The notes under the pieces were generated by a model, which saw nothing but the letters and a program-made list of their open reading frames with translations, was not told where the DNA came from and did not search any database. From Anaerolineaceae bacterium (GTDB taxonomy: Bacteria > Chloroflexota > Anaerolineae > Aggregatilineales > Phototrophicaceae), in the NCBI GenBank assembly GCA_016124855.1, contig WGMX01000024.1:62001-126000 (forward strand): 64,000 bases of DNA. The letters run 5' to 3'. A program made the position numbers and the translations under genes. Shown here piece after piece: positions 9,231-17,792 of the stretch (position 1 is the first letter of the stretch; each line of letters begins with the position of its first letter).

Positions 9231-9399
9231 GGAAAAATTATCATTTAACTATGCGGCGCACTTGGACATAATCAATTGAACCTGAATGCCCCGTTCTCGA
9301 TATACAATGGACACATGACTTCAGTGTTATTTCCGAACACGGGTAATTTGATCTATACTTATAACTTGCCACTATTAAGTTGAGTGAGATAAATAAGTT

Positions 9400-10785
9400 A
9401 TGCAGCAGCCGAAAAATAAACGGCCTTCTCTCCATATCAACGGGATGTATCTCTCGGCGGTCATACTGCTAAGTCTTTTAGCAGCTTTGGCGGTTGCGGG
9501 AATTTTGGTGGGAGAGTTACGCAGCAGCCAGAATGATGTGACGCTGGGCGTGGTGTTAACAGGCATTTTAGCCTTGGGTGCTGTCTTAACCGTGATGTTG
9601 ATATTTGATGTGCGCCGGCAGGCGGAGAGCGCTAACGAGGATAACGCCGAACTTCGCCGTCAAAATAGTGATCTTCTACGTGCCAATAATGATCTGCAAT
9701 CACAGCTCAGCGGGCGTGCCAGCGAATTGGCTGACGAACGTACGCAAAGTAGAACAATTTTGCAAAGTATGTCGGAGGCCGTGGTTGTTTTGGATGCCGA
9801 CCGTATTCGTTATACCAACCGGGCTTTGACGCGTTTAACCGGTTTTAGCGGCGATGATTTAACAAGCAAATCACTCACCGCTCAAGATGCCGTCCCATTG
9901 GCTGCACAATTGGCAAAACTGCGCGAAAAAGTGTCGGCAGCAATTGATCAGGGCGGAATCTGGCAGGGCGCTTACAAATTGAATATTAAGGATGGCAAGG
10001 AACTCGATGTCGCGGTAATCGGCCTGCCGCTCGACGCGGGTGCCGCTCCCAGCGGGCAAATACTGCTGCTGATCCGCGATAACAGTCAGGAAAAGCAGCT
10101 TAAAAACCAGCGCAGTACCTTTGTGACGAATGCATCCCATGAGCTGCGTACACCGCTGTCGAACATCACCACCCGTCTTTATCTGCTGCGTAAACAGCCG
10201 GAAAAGTTGGAAGAGCATTTGGCCGTGATGGACGAGATGGCGGCTCACATGCAGCAGCTGCTGGATGAAATGTTGGATATTGGACGCTTCGAGCGTGGCG
10301 CGGTCATGCTTGACCGTGACAGCGTTGTTTTGCAAGAGTTGGTGAGCGAGGCCGTCACGGGATACCAACCGCGTGCTGCTCGTCGTTCAGTCACCTTGGA
10401 CTCGGACTTGTCCGGTCAGCCGATTAAAGTGCTGGTCGATCCGAAGCGTATGGTACAGGTGATTACCAATTTGATTTCCAACGCCGTGAATCATTCGCCG
10501 CAAGAAGGCCATGTAGATGTACACGTCATGATGGACCCGAACTCCAATGGTCGCAAAATGGCTTGTGTGCAGGTACAGGATAACGGCATGGCACTCTCGC
10601 CGGATATGCTGGCACAGGTCTTTCAACCGTTTACTAACGCCAGCATGGGCTTGGTCAGCGGCACAGTCTTGGGTTTGAGCCTGACCAAAGAAATCGTCGA
10701 ACTGCATGGCGGCGACATCAAGGTCGAAAGTGACGCTCAAAAAGGCACACTCTACACGGTGCGTCTGCCCGCGCTGGAAACCTAA
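9400..10785 (+). CDS. PhoR-like sensor histidine kinase with altered ATP-binding boxes
   Basis: 461 residues. Two membrane segments (about 17-40 and 47-69) are joined by a short loop, so there is no sizeable external sensor domain. A heptad-like helix (70-115) leads to a PAS domain (about 118-225), then HisKA with N-A-S-H-E-L-R-T-P-L (phospho-acceptor His247) and a HATPase domain with N-box NLISNAVNHS. The usual G1 box D-x-G-x-G is D-N-G-M-A, and the G2 box G-T-G-L-G-L is G-T-V-L-G-L, so nucleotide binding may be altered. PhoR kinases share this architecture, and it is divergent from pstS, which suggests phosphate sensing. No response regulator is adjacent. A DUF433 gene follows after 20 bases. 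Confidence 0.85.
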   Translation: MQQPKNKRPSLHINGMYLSAVILLSLLAALAVAGILVGELRSSQNDVTLGVVLTGILALGAVLTVMLIFDVRRQAESANEDNAELRRQNSDLLRANNDLQSQLSGRASELADERTQSRTILQSMSEAVVVLDADRIRYTNRALTRLTGFSGDDLTSKSLTAQDAVPLAAQLAKLREKVSAAIDQGGIWQGAYKLNIKDGKELDVAVIGLPLDAGAAPSGQILLLIRDNSQEKQLKNQRSTFVTNASHELRTPLSNITTRLYLLRKQPEKLEEHLAVMDEMAAHMQQLLDEMLDIGRFERGAVMLDRDSVVLQELVSEAVTGYQPRAARRSVTLDSDLSGQPIKVLVDPKRMVQVITNLISNAVNHSPQEGHVDVHVMMDPNSNGRKMACVQVQDNGMALSPDMLAQVFQPFTNASMGLVSGTVLGLSLTKEIVELHGGDIKVESDAQKGTLYTVRLPALET

Positions 10786-10805
10786 AAAACTGTTTAGAGG
10801 CTTAT

Positions 10806-11006
10806 ATGGACACACCACTAATTTATAAAGGTCATGACGTGATGAGTGGTACGCCTGTTTTTTACGGAACACGCGTACCTGTACAAACCTTGATTGATTA
10901 CATCACTACAGGTGATACGATTGAAACTTTCCTTGAAGATTTCCCTACAGTGAGCCGAGAACAGGTTGTACGTTTTTTGGAAGAGGCAGGAAAAACTATA
11001 CACTAA
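10806..11006 (+). CDS. DUF433 small protein (antitoxin-like)
   Basis: 66 residues matching the DUF433 pattern: P-x-x-x-G-T-R-V-P-V-x-x-L-I-D-Y, then a C-terminal helix pair ending F-P-T-V-S-R-E-Q-V-V-x-F-L. Members are small winged-helix-like DNA-binding proteins often paired with a PIN-type DUF5615 toxin. No such partner follows; the next gene is convergent and unrelated. It begins 20 bases after the kinase stop, so it may share that transcript. AGAGG lies five bases before the ATG. Either an orphan antitoxin or a co-opted regulator. Confidence 0.8.
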   Translation: MDTPLIYKGHDVMSGTPVFYGTRVPVQTLIDYITTGDTIETFLEDFPTVSREQVVRFLEEAGKTIH

Positions 11007-11007
11007 T

Positions 11008-11532
11008 TTAAGTCTTAGTTGTAACTGTGTCCCGAATCCACCAGCGCCAAAATCGCTGTGATGTATAAAAAGCTGCTGCTGCAAGGGCAATACTGAATAG
11101 TCCCAAATCCTCCCAAGCGCCTCGATAAGCATCGTGTCTTAGCACTTCAGGAAGTTTTACGACAAGCAGAAGCATCAGCGGAAGCAGATTGACAAAATAG
11201 ACTGCAAATTTAAAGCGAACCGGCTGAGAAGCGAGCTTTGAATTGTTAAAGTAAATCACCGCAATCAGACATCCCGCGATTATCCCCACCACTAAGCCAA
11301 TCATTGCCGCAGAAACGAACGCGAACAAGCTCATATACAGAAATTCTCCACTCCAAAATTGTGAGGATGTGATCGGATAGTAGGACAGATGACGAATCCC
11401 CTCCAACAGAAGGTGTGCCTGTATCCATAGCATGAAGGTTATTGCATAATAGCGCGGAGTTATCCAAGCAGATATTGCAATGACTTTAATCAGATTTTTT
11501 GAAGATATTTCTGGGCTTTTGATTGTTTGCAT
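11008..11532 (-). CDS. Integral membrane protein, unknown
   Basis: 174 residues with about four hydrophobic segments (near 28-48, 66-100, 112-132 and 143-160) and a basic, aromatic C-terminus. I do not recognise a family. It ends one base after the DUF433 stop, on the opposite strand. No SD is visible before the ATG. Composition and hydrophobicity pattern support a real coding sequence, but no function can be given. Confidence 0.65.
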   Translation of the reverse strand: MQTIKSPEISSKNLIKVIAISAWITPRYYAITFMLWIQAHLLLEGIRHLSYYPITSSQFWSGEFLYMSLFAFVSAAMIGLVVGIIAGCLIAVIYFNNSKLASQPVRFKFAVYFVNLLPLMLLLVVKLPEVLRHDAYRGAWEDLGLFSIALAAAAFYTSQRFWRWWIRDTVTTKT

Positions 11533-11837
11533 AAAGTCAGTAGTCTTTCAAAAACTGTTTCATTTCAACGGTCAGATATTCCTCGATCTACTTCAATATC
11601 TCATAGCTGATGAGCATCGCATGAGCATTCTCGGCCCGCGCTTAAAAATTTTACTAATTTCTCCCTCAAAACAGCTCGAACTTCAACTCGCTTTTAACGT
11701 CCCATTGTATTCCAACGTTGTAATATTTTTGATACGTTGACTCAATATCGAACCCTACTATAATCGGTTCTTAGTGTTATAAGCTGTTTAACCAAAAATT
11801 ACCTTTATGACTTTGTATTTGGAGGATGTCACATAAC
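11533..11837. other. Intergenic region before kamA
   Basis: 305 bases. The right third carries the kamA promoter. In the left part the minus strand has two short protein-like stretches separated by a stop (near 11545-11645), which might be gene debris, but they are too short to assign. No other feature is visible. Confidence 0.45.
11737..11764 (+). promoter_or_regulatory. Sigma-70-type promoter of kamA
   Basis: TTGACT (11737-11742), 16 bases, TATAAT (11759-11764). The transcript would start near 11771, with a leader of about 67 bases before the kamA ATG. One of the best vegetative promoters in the window. Confidence 0.75.
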
Positions 11838-13370
11838 ATGAGTATACGCGCTGTACAAGCCACTATAGCGAACCCCTCGCAGGAGTACGTCACACCGGCT
11901 GACGACGAACCCGGCTCTCTGAACGGGGACGAGCCTCCCTCTATCGACGAGGAGCCTCCCCACGCCACGCCGGTTGCTAAACCGGCTGCCCTCACGCAAA
12001 CCCCACGCCCATCAATTTGGTCACATATTCCCGATGAACAATGGAACGATTGGCGCTGGCAGCTTGCTCACCGCCTCAACAGTGTTGAGGAACTTTCGCA
12101 GATCATTCACCTCACGGACGAAGAACTTGAAGGCTTAAACGCGGATGACAAATTCCGTGTGGATGTCACACCGTATTTCGCCAGCCTGATTGACCCCGAT
12201 GACCCACTGTGTCCGGTGCGGCGGCAGGTGATTCCGTTAGGCCGTGAATTGCAGGCTTTCGAAGGCATGATGGAGGATAGTCTCGCTGAGGACGCGCATA
12301 GCCCTGTTCCCGGTCTTGTCCATCGTTACCCTGATCGTGTCTTGATGCTCATCACGACGCAGTGTGCCAGCTACTGCCGTTACTGCACCCGCAGCCGCAT
12401 CGTCGGCAGCCCGCACGAGAACTTCAGCAAAACTGATTTCGAAGCCCAGTTGGATTATCTGCGGCGTACACCGCAGGTTCGTGATGTGTTGATTAGTGGT
12501 GGTGATCCGCTGACACTTGCGCCCAAAACGCTGGATTACATTCTCAGCAATTTACGTGCCATCGAGCATATTGAAATCATTCGTATCGGCAGCCGCGTTC
12601 CGGTTTTCTTGCCGCAGCGCATTACCGACGAATTCTGCGCTATGCTGCGGCAATATCATCCGCTGTGGATGAATATTCACACTAACCATCCCAAAGAGAT
12701 CACACCGGAACTTAGCCGTGCGCTGGCGAAACTGGCGGATGCCGGAATTCCACTTGGCAACCAGAGTGTGCTGCTGGCGGGCATTAACGACAGCGTCAAT
12801 ATCCAGCGCGAGTTGGTGCATAAGCTGGTTCGTAACCGTGTCCGACCGTATTACCTCTACCAGTGTGATCTGGTCAAAGGCGCGGGACATTTCCGTACAA
12901 CCGTCGCCAAAGGCATCGAGATTATCGAGGGCTTGCGGGGACATACCAGCGGTTATGCTGTGCCGACTTATGTGGTGGATGCCCCCGGCGGTGGTGGCAA
13001 GATTCCGGTCATGCCGCAGTATCTCATCAGCCAAGCACCGGGACGTGTCGTGCTGCGAAATTACGAAGGTTATATTGCCACCTATGAAGAGCCAACCGAT
13101 TATGACGCGGGCATGATCGACCATCTGGATCGGCAGGTAACGCGCCGTCCCGAACCCGGACAATCCGGTGTAGCTGGTTTGTTGGCAGGTGAATCACTGG
13201 CAATCAAGCCGCAGGGCTTTGATTCCCTGCATAAACGCGGCAGTTCAACTCACCGTCTAAACGCCGATGCCAGCAAGTGGCAGCCCTATCACGCGGATAA
13301 GGCACGGTCGCCAAAGGTAAACGGAAAACACAAATCAAACGGGGCAACACCCGATAAGTCATCAAACTAA
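11838..13370 (+). CDS. kamA: KamA-family radical SAM lysine 2,3-aminomutase
   Basis: 510 residues. The radical SAM cluster motif is C176-A-S-Y-C180-R-Y-C183, followed by the SAM-binding S-G-G-D-P-L. The PLP lysine lies in G-G-G-G-K-I-P. The two Asp residues that bind the lysine side chain in clostridial KamA appear to be kept (Y-Q-C-D-L and V-V-D-A-P-G), unlike the Lys/Asn pair of glutamate aminomutase, so lysine to beta-lysine is the likely reaction. The protein is longer than the roughly 415-residue enzyme: an acidic Pro-rich N-terminal tail of about 55 residues and a basic low-complexity C-terminal tail of about 75 flank the catalytic part. GGAGG (11821-11825) abuts an ATG at 11826; the in-frame ATG at 11838 is preferred although spacing is long. 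An ATP-grasp ligase follows after 91 bases. Confidence 0.85.
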   Translation: MSIRAVQATIANPSQEYVTPADDEPGSLNGDEPPSIDEEPPHATPVAKPAALTQTPRPSIWSHIPDEQWNDWRWQLAHRLNSVEELSQIIHLTDEELEGLNADDKFRVDVTPYFASLIDPDDPLCPVRRQVIPLGRELQAFEGMMEDSLAEDAHSPVPGLVHRYPDRVLMLITTQCASYCRYCTRSRIVGSPHENFSKTDFEAQLDYLRRTPQVRDVLISGGDPLTLAPKTLDYILSNLRAIEHIEIIRIGSRVPVFLPQRITDEFCAMLRQYHPLWMNIHTNHPKEITPELSRALAKLADAGIPLGNQSVLLAGINDSVNIQRELVHKLVRNRVRPYYLYQCDLVKGAGHFRTTVAKGIEIIEGLRGHTSGYAVPTYVVDAPGGGGKIPVMPQYLISQAPGRVVLRNYEGYIATYEEPTDYDAGMIDHLDRQVTRRPEPGQSGVAGLLAGESLAIKPQGFDSLHKRGSSTHRLNADASKWQPYHADKARSPKVNGKHKSNGATPDKSSN

Positions 13371-13461
13371 TTTTTTGCCACATCTTATGGACGGGTTTGC
13401 TGCCGGCAAATCTCCATGAGGTGACGGTCTATTGAGTACACGTCAATGAAGGATGAAAATC

Positions 13462-14514
13462 ATGCGTATCGCTGTTTTAGCCAATTTGAAAACCAATGCT
13501 CCCAAGTACGAAGGAATGCCCGCTGACCGTTGGGATGATCTTGATAGCCCGCGCACGCCGGATGCGATTGTCGGCGTATTGCAGCGCATGGGACATGATG
13601 CCGTCTTTTTTGAAGCCAGCATCCTCCCCCCCTTTAATTTGATTGATCGCTTGCGGGAATATAAGCCTGATTTGTGCTTTAACATCGCTGAAAGTCATTT
13701 CGGTGACGCTCGTGAGGCGCAAATTCCAGCCATCCTCGAAATGCTGCAAATTCCCTACACGGGCAGCCGCATGTTGGGATTAGCCTTAGCGCTCGACAAA
13801 GCCATGACCAAGCGTGTTTTGAAAACGCATGGTTTGCCCACGCCCGAATTTCAATTGTTTGAGTCAGCCGATGCGCCGATTAATATCGAACTGCTGAACG
13901 AAGATGGCGAACTGCGTTATCCGTTATTTGTCAAACCTAACGCTGAGGGGACAAGCATGGGCGCGAACGCCGACAGCATTGTGCGCACAGTTGCTGAACT
14001 CCGGACGCGCGTGGCGAGTCATTTATCGCGCTATAACCAGCCGATTTTAGTGGAGCGTTTTATTGCTGGTCGTGAAGTGATGGTTGGCCTCGTCGGTAAT
14101 CTACCGAATGTGACCTTTATGCCCATCCTTGAACTCGATCATGCCGCTTATGGCGAAAATCATTCGGGTGTTTATACCAACGAAATGAAAACCATTTCCA
14201 GCCTAGACGAATATCGCTATCACTGTCCCGCACCGTTGAGTGACGCACAGGTTCAGGAGTTGCAGCGCCTTGCTGCCGAAACTTTCCGCGCCACTAACTG
14301 CTACGATGTTTCGCGCATCGACTTCCGTTTGGATGCCAATGATAACGACAAACCCCACATTTTGGAGATTAACCCGCTGCCCGGTTTAAATCCCGGTTAC
14401 AGTGACCTGTGTTTGCAAGCCCTCGCCAAAGGTTGGGAGCATGACCGCCTCGTTGGGGCCATTGTCGAGGCGGCACTAGATCGTCACCATCTGCGCCAGA
14501 TTGCGATGGCCTAA
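13462..14514 (+). CDS. D-Ala-D-Ala ligase-like ATP-grasp enzyme
   Basis: 350 residues. The N-terminal part has the Ddl-like F-N-I-A-E-S and I-P-Y-T-G-S blocks. The ATP-grasp core follows with L-F-V-K-P-N-x-E-G-T-S-x-G, V-E-R-F-I-x-G-R-E, and the metal-binding L-E-I-N-P-L-P-G-L. Such enzymes activate a carboxylate as acyl phosphate and join it to an amine. It is about 40 residues longer than typical DdlB, and the loop usually reading H-G-x-x-G-E-D is F-G-D-A-R-E-A. It may therefore be a dipeptide ligase other than cell-wall Ddl. Its place directly after kamA suggests a beta-amino acid substrate, which is inference only. AAGG (13449-13452) fits the ATG at 13462 better than the one at 13453. Confidence 0.8.
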   Translation: MRIAVLANLKTNAPKYEGMPADRWDDLDSPRTPDAIVGVLQRMGHDAVFFEASILPPFNLIDRLREYKPDLCFNIAESHFGDAREAQIPAILEMLQIPYTGSRMLGLALALDKAMTKRVLKTHGLPTPEFQLFESADAPINIELLNEDGELRYPLFVKPNAEGTSMGANADSIVRTVAELRTRVASHLSRYNQPILVERFIAGREVMVGLVGNLPNVTFMPILELDHAAYGENHSGVYTNEMKTISSLDEYRYHCPAPLSDAQVQELQRLAAETFRATNCYDVSRIDFRLDANDNDKPHILEINPLPGLNPGYSDLCLQALAKGWEHDRLVGAIVEAALDRHHLRQIAMA

Positions 14515-14679
14515 AGTCAGCAACAAGTAGCCCGATGGAGTAGGTTTGTTAAAAGCCTGCTCCCTCGGTGTAAATTTCAATGTTTTATCCCCGACCTGTG
14601 CTACACTTTCAACATTTTAAAAAATACGGCTAACTTTTACCCAACCGACATCTGAATTTTGGACGATAGGAACTTGTCA

Positions 14680-15540
14680 ATGGTTATACCTATAGAGCGT
14701 CACGCCTTTCAAATCAAAGACGGTGTCTTATCCGTTTTGGAAGCGGGAGCCGCTGGCGGCAAACCAGTTGTGCTGCTGCACGGCGTTCCCACCAATGCAA
14801 ATCTGTTTCGCTCGGTGCTCCCCATCTTGGCCGACGTGGGCTATCACGCCATAGCCCCGGATATGCCGGGCTATGGCGAAACCCGTTTATCAGATATGGC
14901 TGATTATTCAATTTCGGCGGTCGCTGATTTGATTGCCGCTTGGATTCAGGCTGAAAAGCGCCAACCTATCTGGCTCGTTGGTCACGATTTGGGTGGTGCA
15001 GTGGCGCAGTTAATCGCCGTGCGCTATCCAGAACTTGTCAGCCGCCTGACGATGGGCAACTGTCCAATTGGTGATTCGTTTCCGGTTACGGCAGTTAATC
15101 TTGCTATCCTCGCGGCGAAAACCGGTCTTTTCATTCCGTTCACGCAGTTGGGGCTTATCCCAAACTTTTATATGAACGGCGAAATTCGGCGCGGTTTCGC
15201 CAATCCTTCTCATCTGACAGCCGACATGATGAAAACCGTCTTTTGGGATGGAAAGGTCAACGAGCAGCGGGGTCGCCAAGAATTTGCAAAACACTTAAAA
15301 CATTTGCGTAACACTGAGTCCGTCGAAATTGTGCCTCAGCTCGCACAGGTTCCAATGCCCACTTTCGTCCTGTGGTCAGATACCGACCGTCATCAGCCTT
15401 TTGAAGTCATTGGTCAACGCTTGTTGCGTGCTTTACCTGCCGGAACACCGTTTGATGTGGTGACAAACGCAGGACACTTTATGCCACTTGAAGCGCCCGC
15501 CGTCTATTCACAGAAATTACTGATGAGAGCAAATGAATAA
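14680..15540 (+). CDS. Alpha/beta hydrolase, epoxide hydrolase/dehalogenase type
   Basis: 286 residues. The oxyanion motif is L-L-H-G-V-P, the nucleophile elbow is V-G-H-D103-L-G-G, and the likely acid and base are in L-W-S-D-T-D-R and N-A-G-H-F. An Asp nucleophile plus H-G-x-P places it with epoxide hydrolases, haloalkane dehalogenases and fluoroacetate dehalogenases rather than Ser esterases. The lid residues that separate these activities cannot be judged by eye. The protein is cytoplasmic, with no signal peptide. The ATG at 14680 has an AGG nine bases upstream; TTG codons at 14659 and 14674 are less likely. It is a single gene with no pathway partners. Confidence 0.85.
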   Translation: MVIPIERHAFQIKDGVLSVLEAGAAGGKPVVLLHGVPTNANLFRSVLPILADVGYHAIAPDMPGYGETRLSDMADYSISAVADLIAAWIQAEKRQPIWLVGHDLGGAVAQLIAVRYPELVSRLTMGNCPIGDSFPVTAVNLAILAAKTGLFIPFTQLGLIPNFYMNGEIRRGFANPSHLTADMMKTVFWDGKVNEQRGRQEFAKHLKHLRNTESVEIVPQLAQVPMPTFVLWSDTDRHQPFEVIGQRLLRALPAGTPFDVVTNAGHFMPLEAPAVYSQKLLMRANE

Positions 15541-15666
15541 CACTCCCATTGATTTCTTTACCTCCAATTGCGCCATCTTCAGAACATAATTAAACTAGCA
15601 GTAAGTTATTCAGCATAGCGTTTGGGCTGAAGGCATTTCGCTTTTGGCGGAAAGTGGATACTGAGC

Positions 15667-16611
15667 ATGAAATCAGGCTCTATCGGTAAAGACATTATTC
15701 AGATCATTGGCATCGGACTGGTGCTGACGGTGATCTTAACCATCATTAGCATTGGCGCTTCTTTAGCGATTGGTATCCCCGGATCAACGGATGCTAATGG
15801 CACGCCTGCCGCAGTCAACCTCGCCGCGATGATCCCAACCTCGCCGCCGCCGACCGCCACTCCGACAGAAATTCCCTGTACCATACAGGAATGGTGGGAT
15901 AAAAACAGCGCACCGATGGGTGAAGTTTTTACCAATGCCCGTAACACAACTATCACGACCAGAGTGCCGGATGTTCAAAAAGCCCAAGCCGCTTTAAAGG
16001 TATGGCAAACCAATTTTGAAGTCAGTGATGTTGCCCCGCCGTGTGCCAAACCGGCAAAAGATGCAGCGTTAGTGGCTGCCAAAACAGCCGATGATCTCTA
16101 TAATTTCTACACCACACCGACCACTGACGCGCAGCGCGCCCAGCAGTCCATTCAATTAGCGGATAAACTGCTGCTGCTGTATGACGCCTTGGAGAATTTG
16201 AAAGTGACGGCGACCGATGCATGGTTAGTAGAGGTCAGAGATTACACCCGCTCGGATTGCCCTGCCGCGCGCTGGTATACCGAAAATTTCATTGGCAAAG
16301 GCTACAGCGATTTCATCAAGACCAATCCCAAGCTGGATATTACCAAACTCACACCGGCTCAGATGACCGATTTGCTCAAGCAGTTCCGCACTCTGCAAAG
16401 CAGCTTGAACACCGATAAAGCAGCATTCCCGGAGTGTGTTAACCAAGCAGCTGATTATCTGATAACCTATTTCAAAGCGGGCGCGGATGCGCTCAATTCT
16501 GCTTTGAATAATGATCTTGCCAGTGTACAAGGCTCGTTGACATTAATGCCAACTGCCTTAAATAGTTTCTATGCCACTGTGAAAACACTTGATCCTACTT
16601 TAGGGAAGTAA
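15667..16611 (+). CDS. Membrane-anchored extracellular protein, unknown
   Basis: 314 residues. One N-terminal membrane segment (about 10-35) is followed by a Pro/Thr-rich stalk (PTSPPPTATPTEIPC, near 57-71) and a helical outer domain of about 240 residues containing four Cys residues that may pair. The layout, anchor plus P/T stalk plus helical domain, is common among Chloroflexota surface proteins. I recognise no named domain. It is flanked by unrelated genes. Location outside the cell is inferred from the anchor and stalk. Confidence 0.7.
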   Translation: MKSGSIGKDIIQIIGIGLVLTVILTIISIGASLAIGIPGSTDANGTPAAVNLAAMIPTSPPPTATPTEIPCTIQEWWDKNSAPMGEVFTNARNTTITTRVPDVQKAQAALKVWQTNFEVSDVAPPCAKPAKDAALVAAKTADDLYNFYTTPTTDAQRAQQSIQLADKLLLLYDALENLKVTATDAWLVEVRDYTRSDCPAARWYTENFIGKGYSDFIKTNPKLDITKLTPAQMTDLLKQFRTLQSSLNTDKAAFPECVNQAADYLITYFKAGADALNSALNNDLASVQGSLTLMPTALNSFYATVKTLDPTLGK

Positions 16612-16841
16612 TCAGTTTTTCCACAGGTCAGAGAGTGACTTTAAAGACCTTTTGTATACCATCTTTATACAATTAGGGTGTGAAATTTCGTTTCTACTAC
16701 TCAGTGCGGTGCTATCCCTGCAACCCTCTGACTACGGTTTAGGACATAAACTCTGTGTGGAATGGTCAATGCGATTCGGTTCGAGTTTTCTAACTTTGAG
16801 CAGATCATATTGACCATTTATGAACACCTATCAACTGGAGA

Positions 16842-17735
16842 TTAGTCCTCGATGATGTATTGGGTGACGGCGTTGGGATCGGCGTTGCGCGTGCTTTCAT
16901 AGACGGTGAAATGAGAGGGTTCGGCACGGACGCGAACACGATACTGTGCGCCATCGGCACTATCAAATTGAACCAACCAGCGATTTTCGCCATTAGCTTG
17001 TATGCCCCTCAAACGGAAGGCATCCAATGAGCGGTCACCGATTTGCCGCCGGAGAAAGGCTTCAACGGCCTGAGCAGGTGGATCATAAGCGACACAACCG
17101 CGATAATAGGCAGGCAGCAAGGTGTTGGTCCGGTAAGCCTGAACAACCGCCGGAGCATCTTCAGGCGGGACACGTCCATAACAGATGCCGTGCGGAAGAC
17201 AGACCATGGTTCCAGCGAAACGATGTCCGCCAATATGGGTCGTTTGCCAAACATCACGTCCGGCGATGTTGGACAAGGCGTTATAAAGAGGCAGTCCGTT
17301 TTTAGCGCAGCAGGCATCGCGCTTGCCATTGGTACAAACCAAGAATAGACGATCTTCCGACAGGGTTTGATCAGAACGAGCGGAAGCAATGGCTGCCAAA
17401 TCCATGTCGAGCAGATCTTCATAGCTTTCCAAACGAAAACGAAAAAGCATGGGATTAACCGGATTGGCGTGAGCAACGTACAGGCGAATATCCTGATTCG
17501 TGCCAGCCTGTTTAATGAACTGAAAGCGCACGTTGGGTAAGTTTGTCGATTGGGCGATCAACAAATTTTTGACCCGTTCAGTCAGGTTACTTTCTTCGAG
17601 GGCTTTCGCGCCCCACAGCTCGTTATATTCGAGCAAAATCCAGATGGAGGCACGGGAGGCAGTAGCGGTTAATGGTTCGCCTGCGGCAAGCGAATATTGG
17701 GCTATATCGGCGGTTGGCATGATGGAACATCTCAT
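16842..17735 (-). CDS. Sucrase/ferredoxin-like (AIM32-type) protein
   Basis: 297 residues. The C-terminal half has the thioredoxin-like ferredoxin signature F-L-V-C-T-N-G-K-R-D-A-C-C and then T-H-I-G-G-H-R-F-A-G-x-x-x-x-L-P-x-G-x-x-Y-G, typical of the sucrase/ferredoxin-like family. In the related yeast Aim32 the equivalent Cys and His residues hold a 2Fe-2S cluster. A poorly defined tail of about 100 residues completes the protein. Probably a cytoplasmic redox protein; no partner is adjacent. Two starts compete: ATG at 17735 (AGG directly before it) and ATG at 17720. Confidence 0.82.
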   Translation of the reverse strand: MRCSIMPTADIAQYSLAAGEPLTATASRASIWILLEYNELWGAKALEESNLTERVKNLLIAQSTNLPNVRFQFIKQAGTNQDIRLYVAHANPVNPMLFRFRLESYEDLLDMDLAAIASARSDQTLSEDRLFLVCTNGKRDACCAKNGLPLYNALSNIAGRDVWQTTHIGGHRFAGTMVCLPHGICYGRVPPEDAPAVVQAYRTNTLLPAYYRGCVAYDPPAQAVEAFLRRQIGDRSLDAFRLRGIQANGENRWLVQFDSADGAQYRVRVRAEPSHFTVYESTRNADPNAVTQYIIED

Positions 17736-17792
17736 CCTAATTTAGAGCCACTTAAGTTGTAGATGTTACCGCATTCATGCCAAAAAGGGGAA

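Noticed and set aside
11480..11740. 86-codon plus-strand open frame
   Set aside because: It overlaps the membrane protein gene on the other strand and runs into a non-coding AT-rich gap; no SD.
16761..16818. Inverted repeat AATGGTCAAT / ATTGACCATT
   Set aside because: A perfect 10-base pair of arms, but 38 bases apart, with no U-tract and no matching element elsewhere; could be chance between convergent genes.
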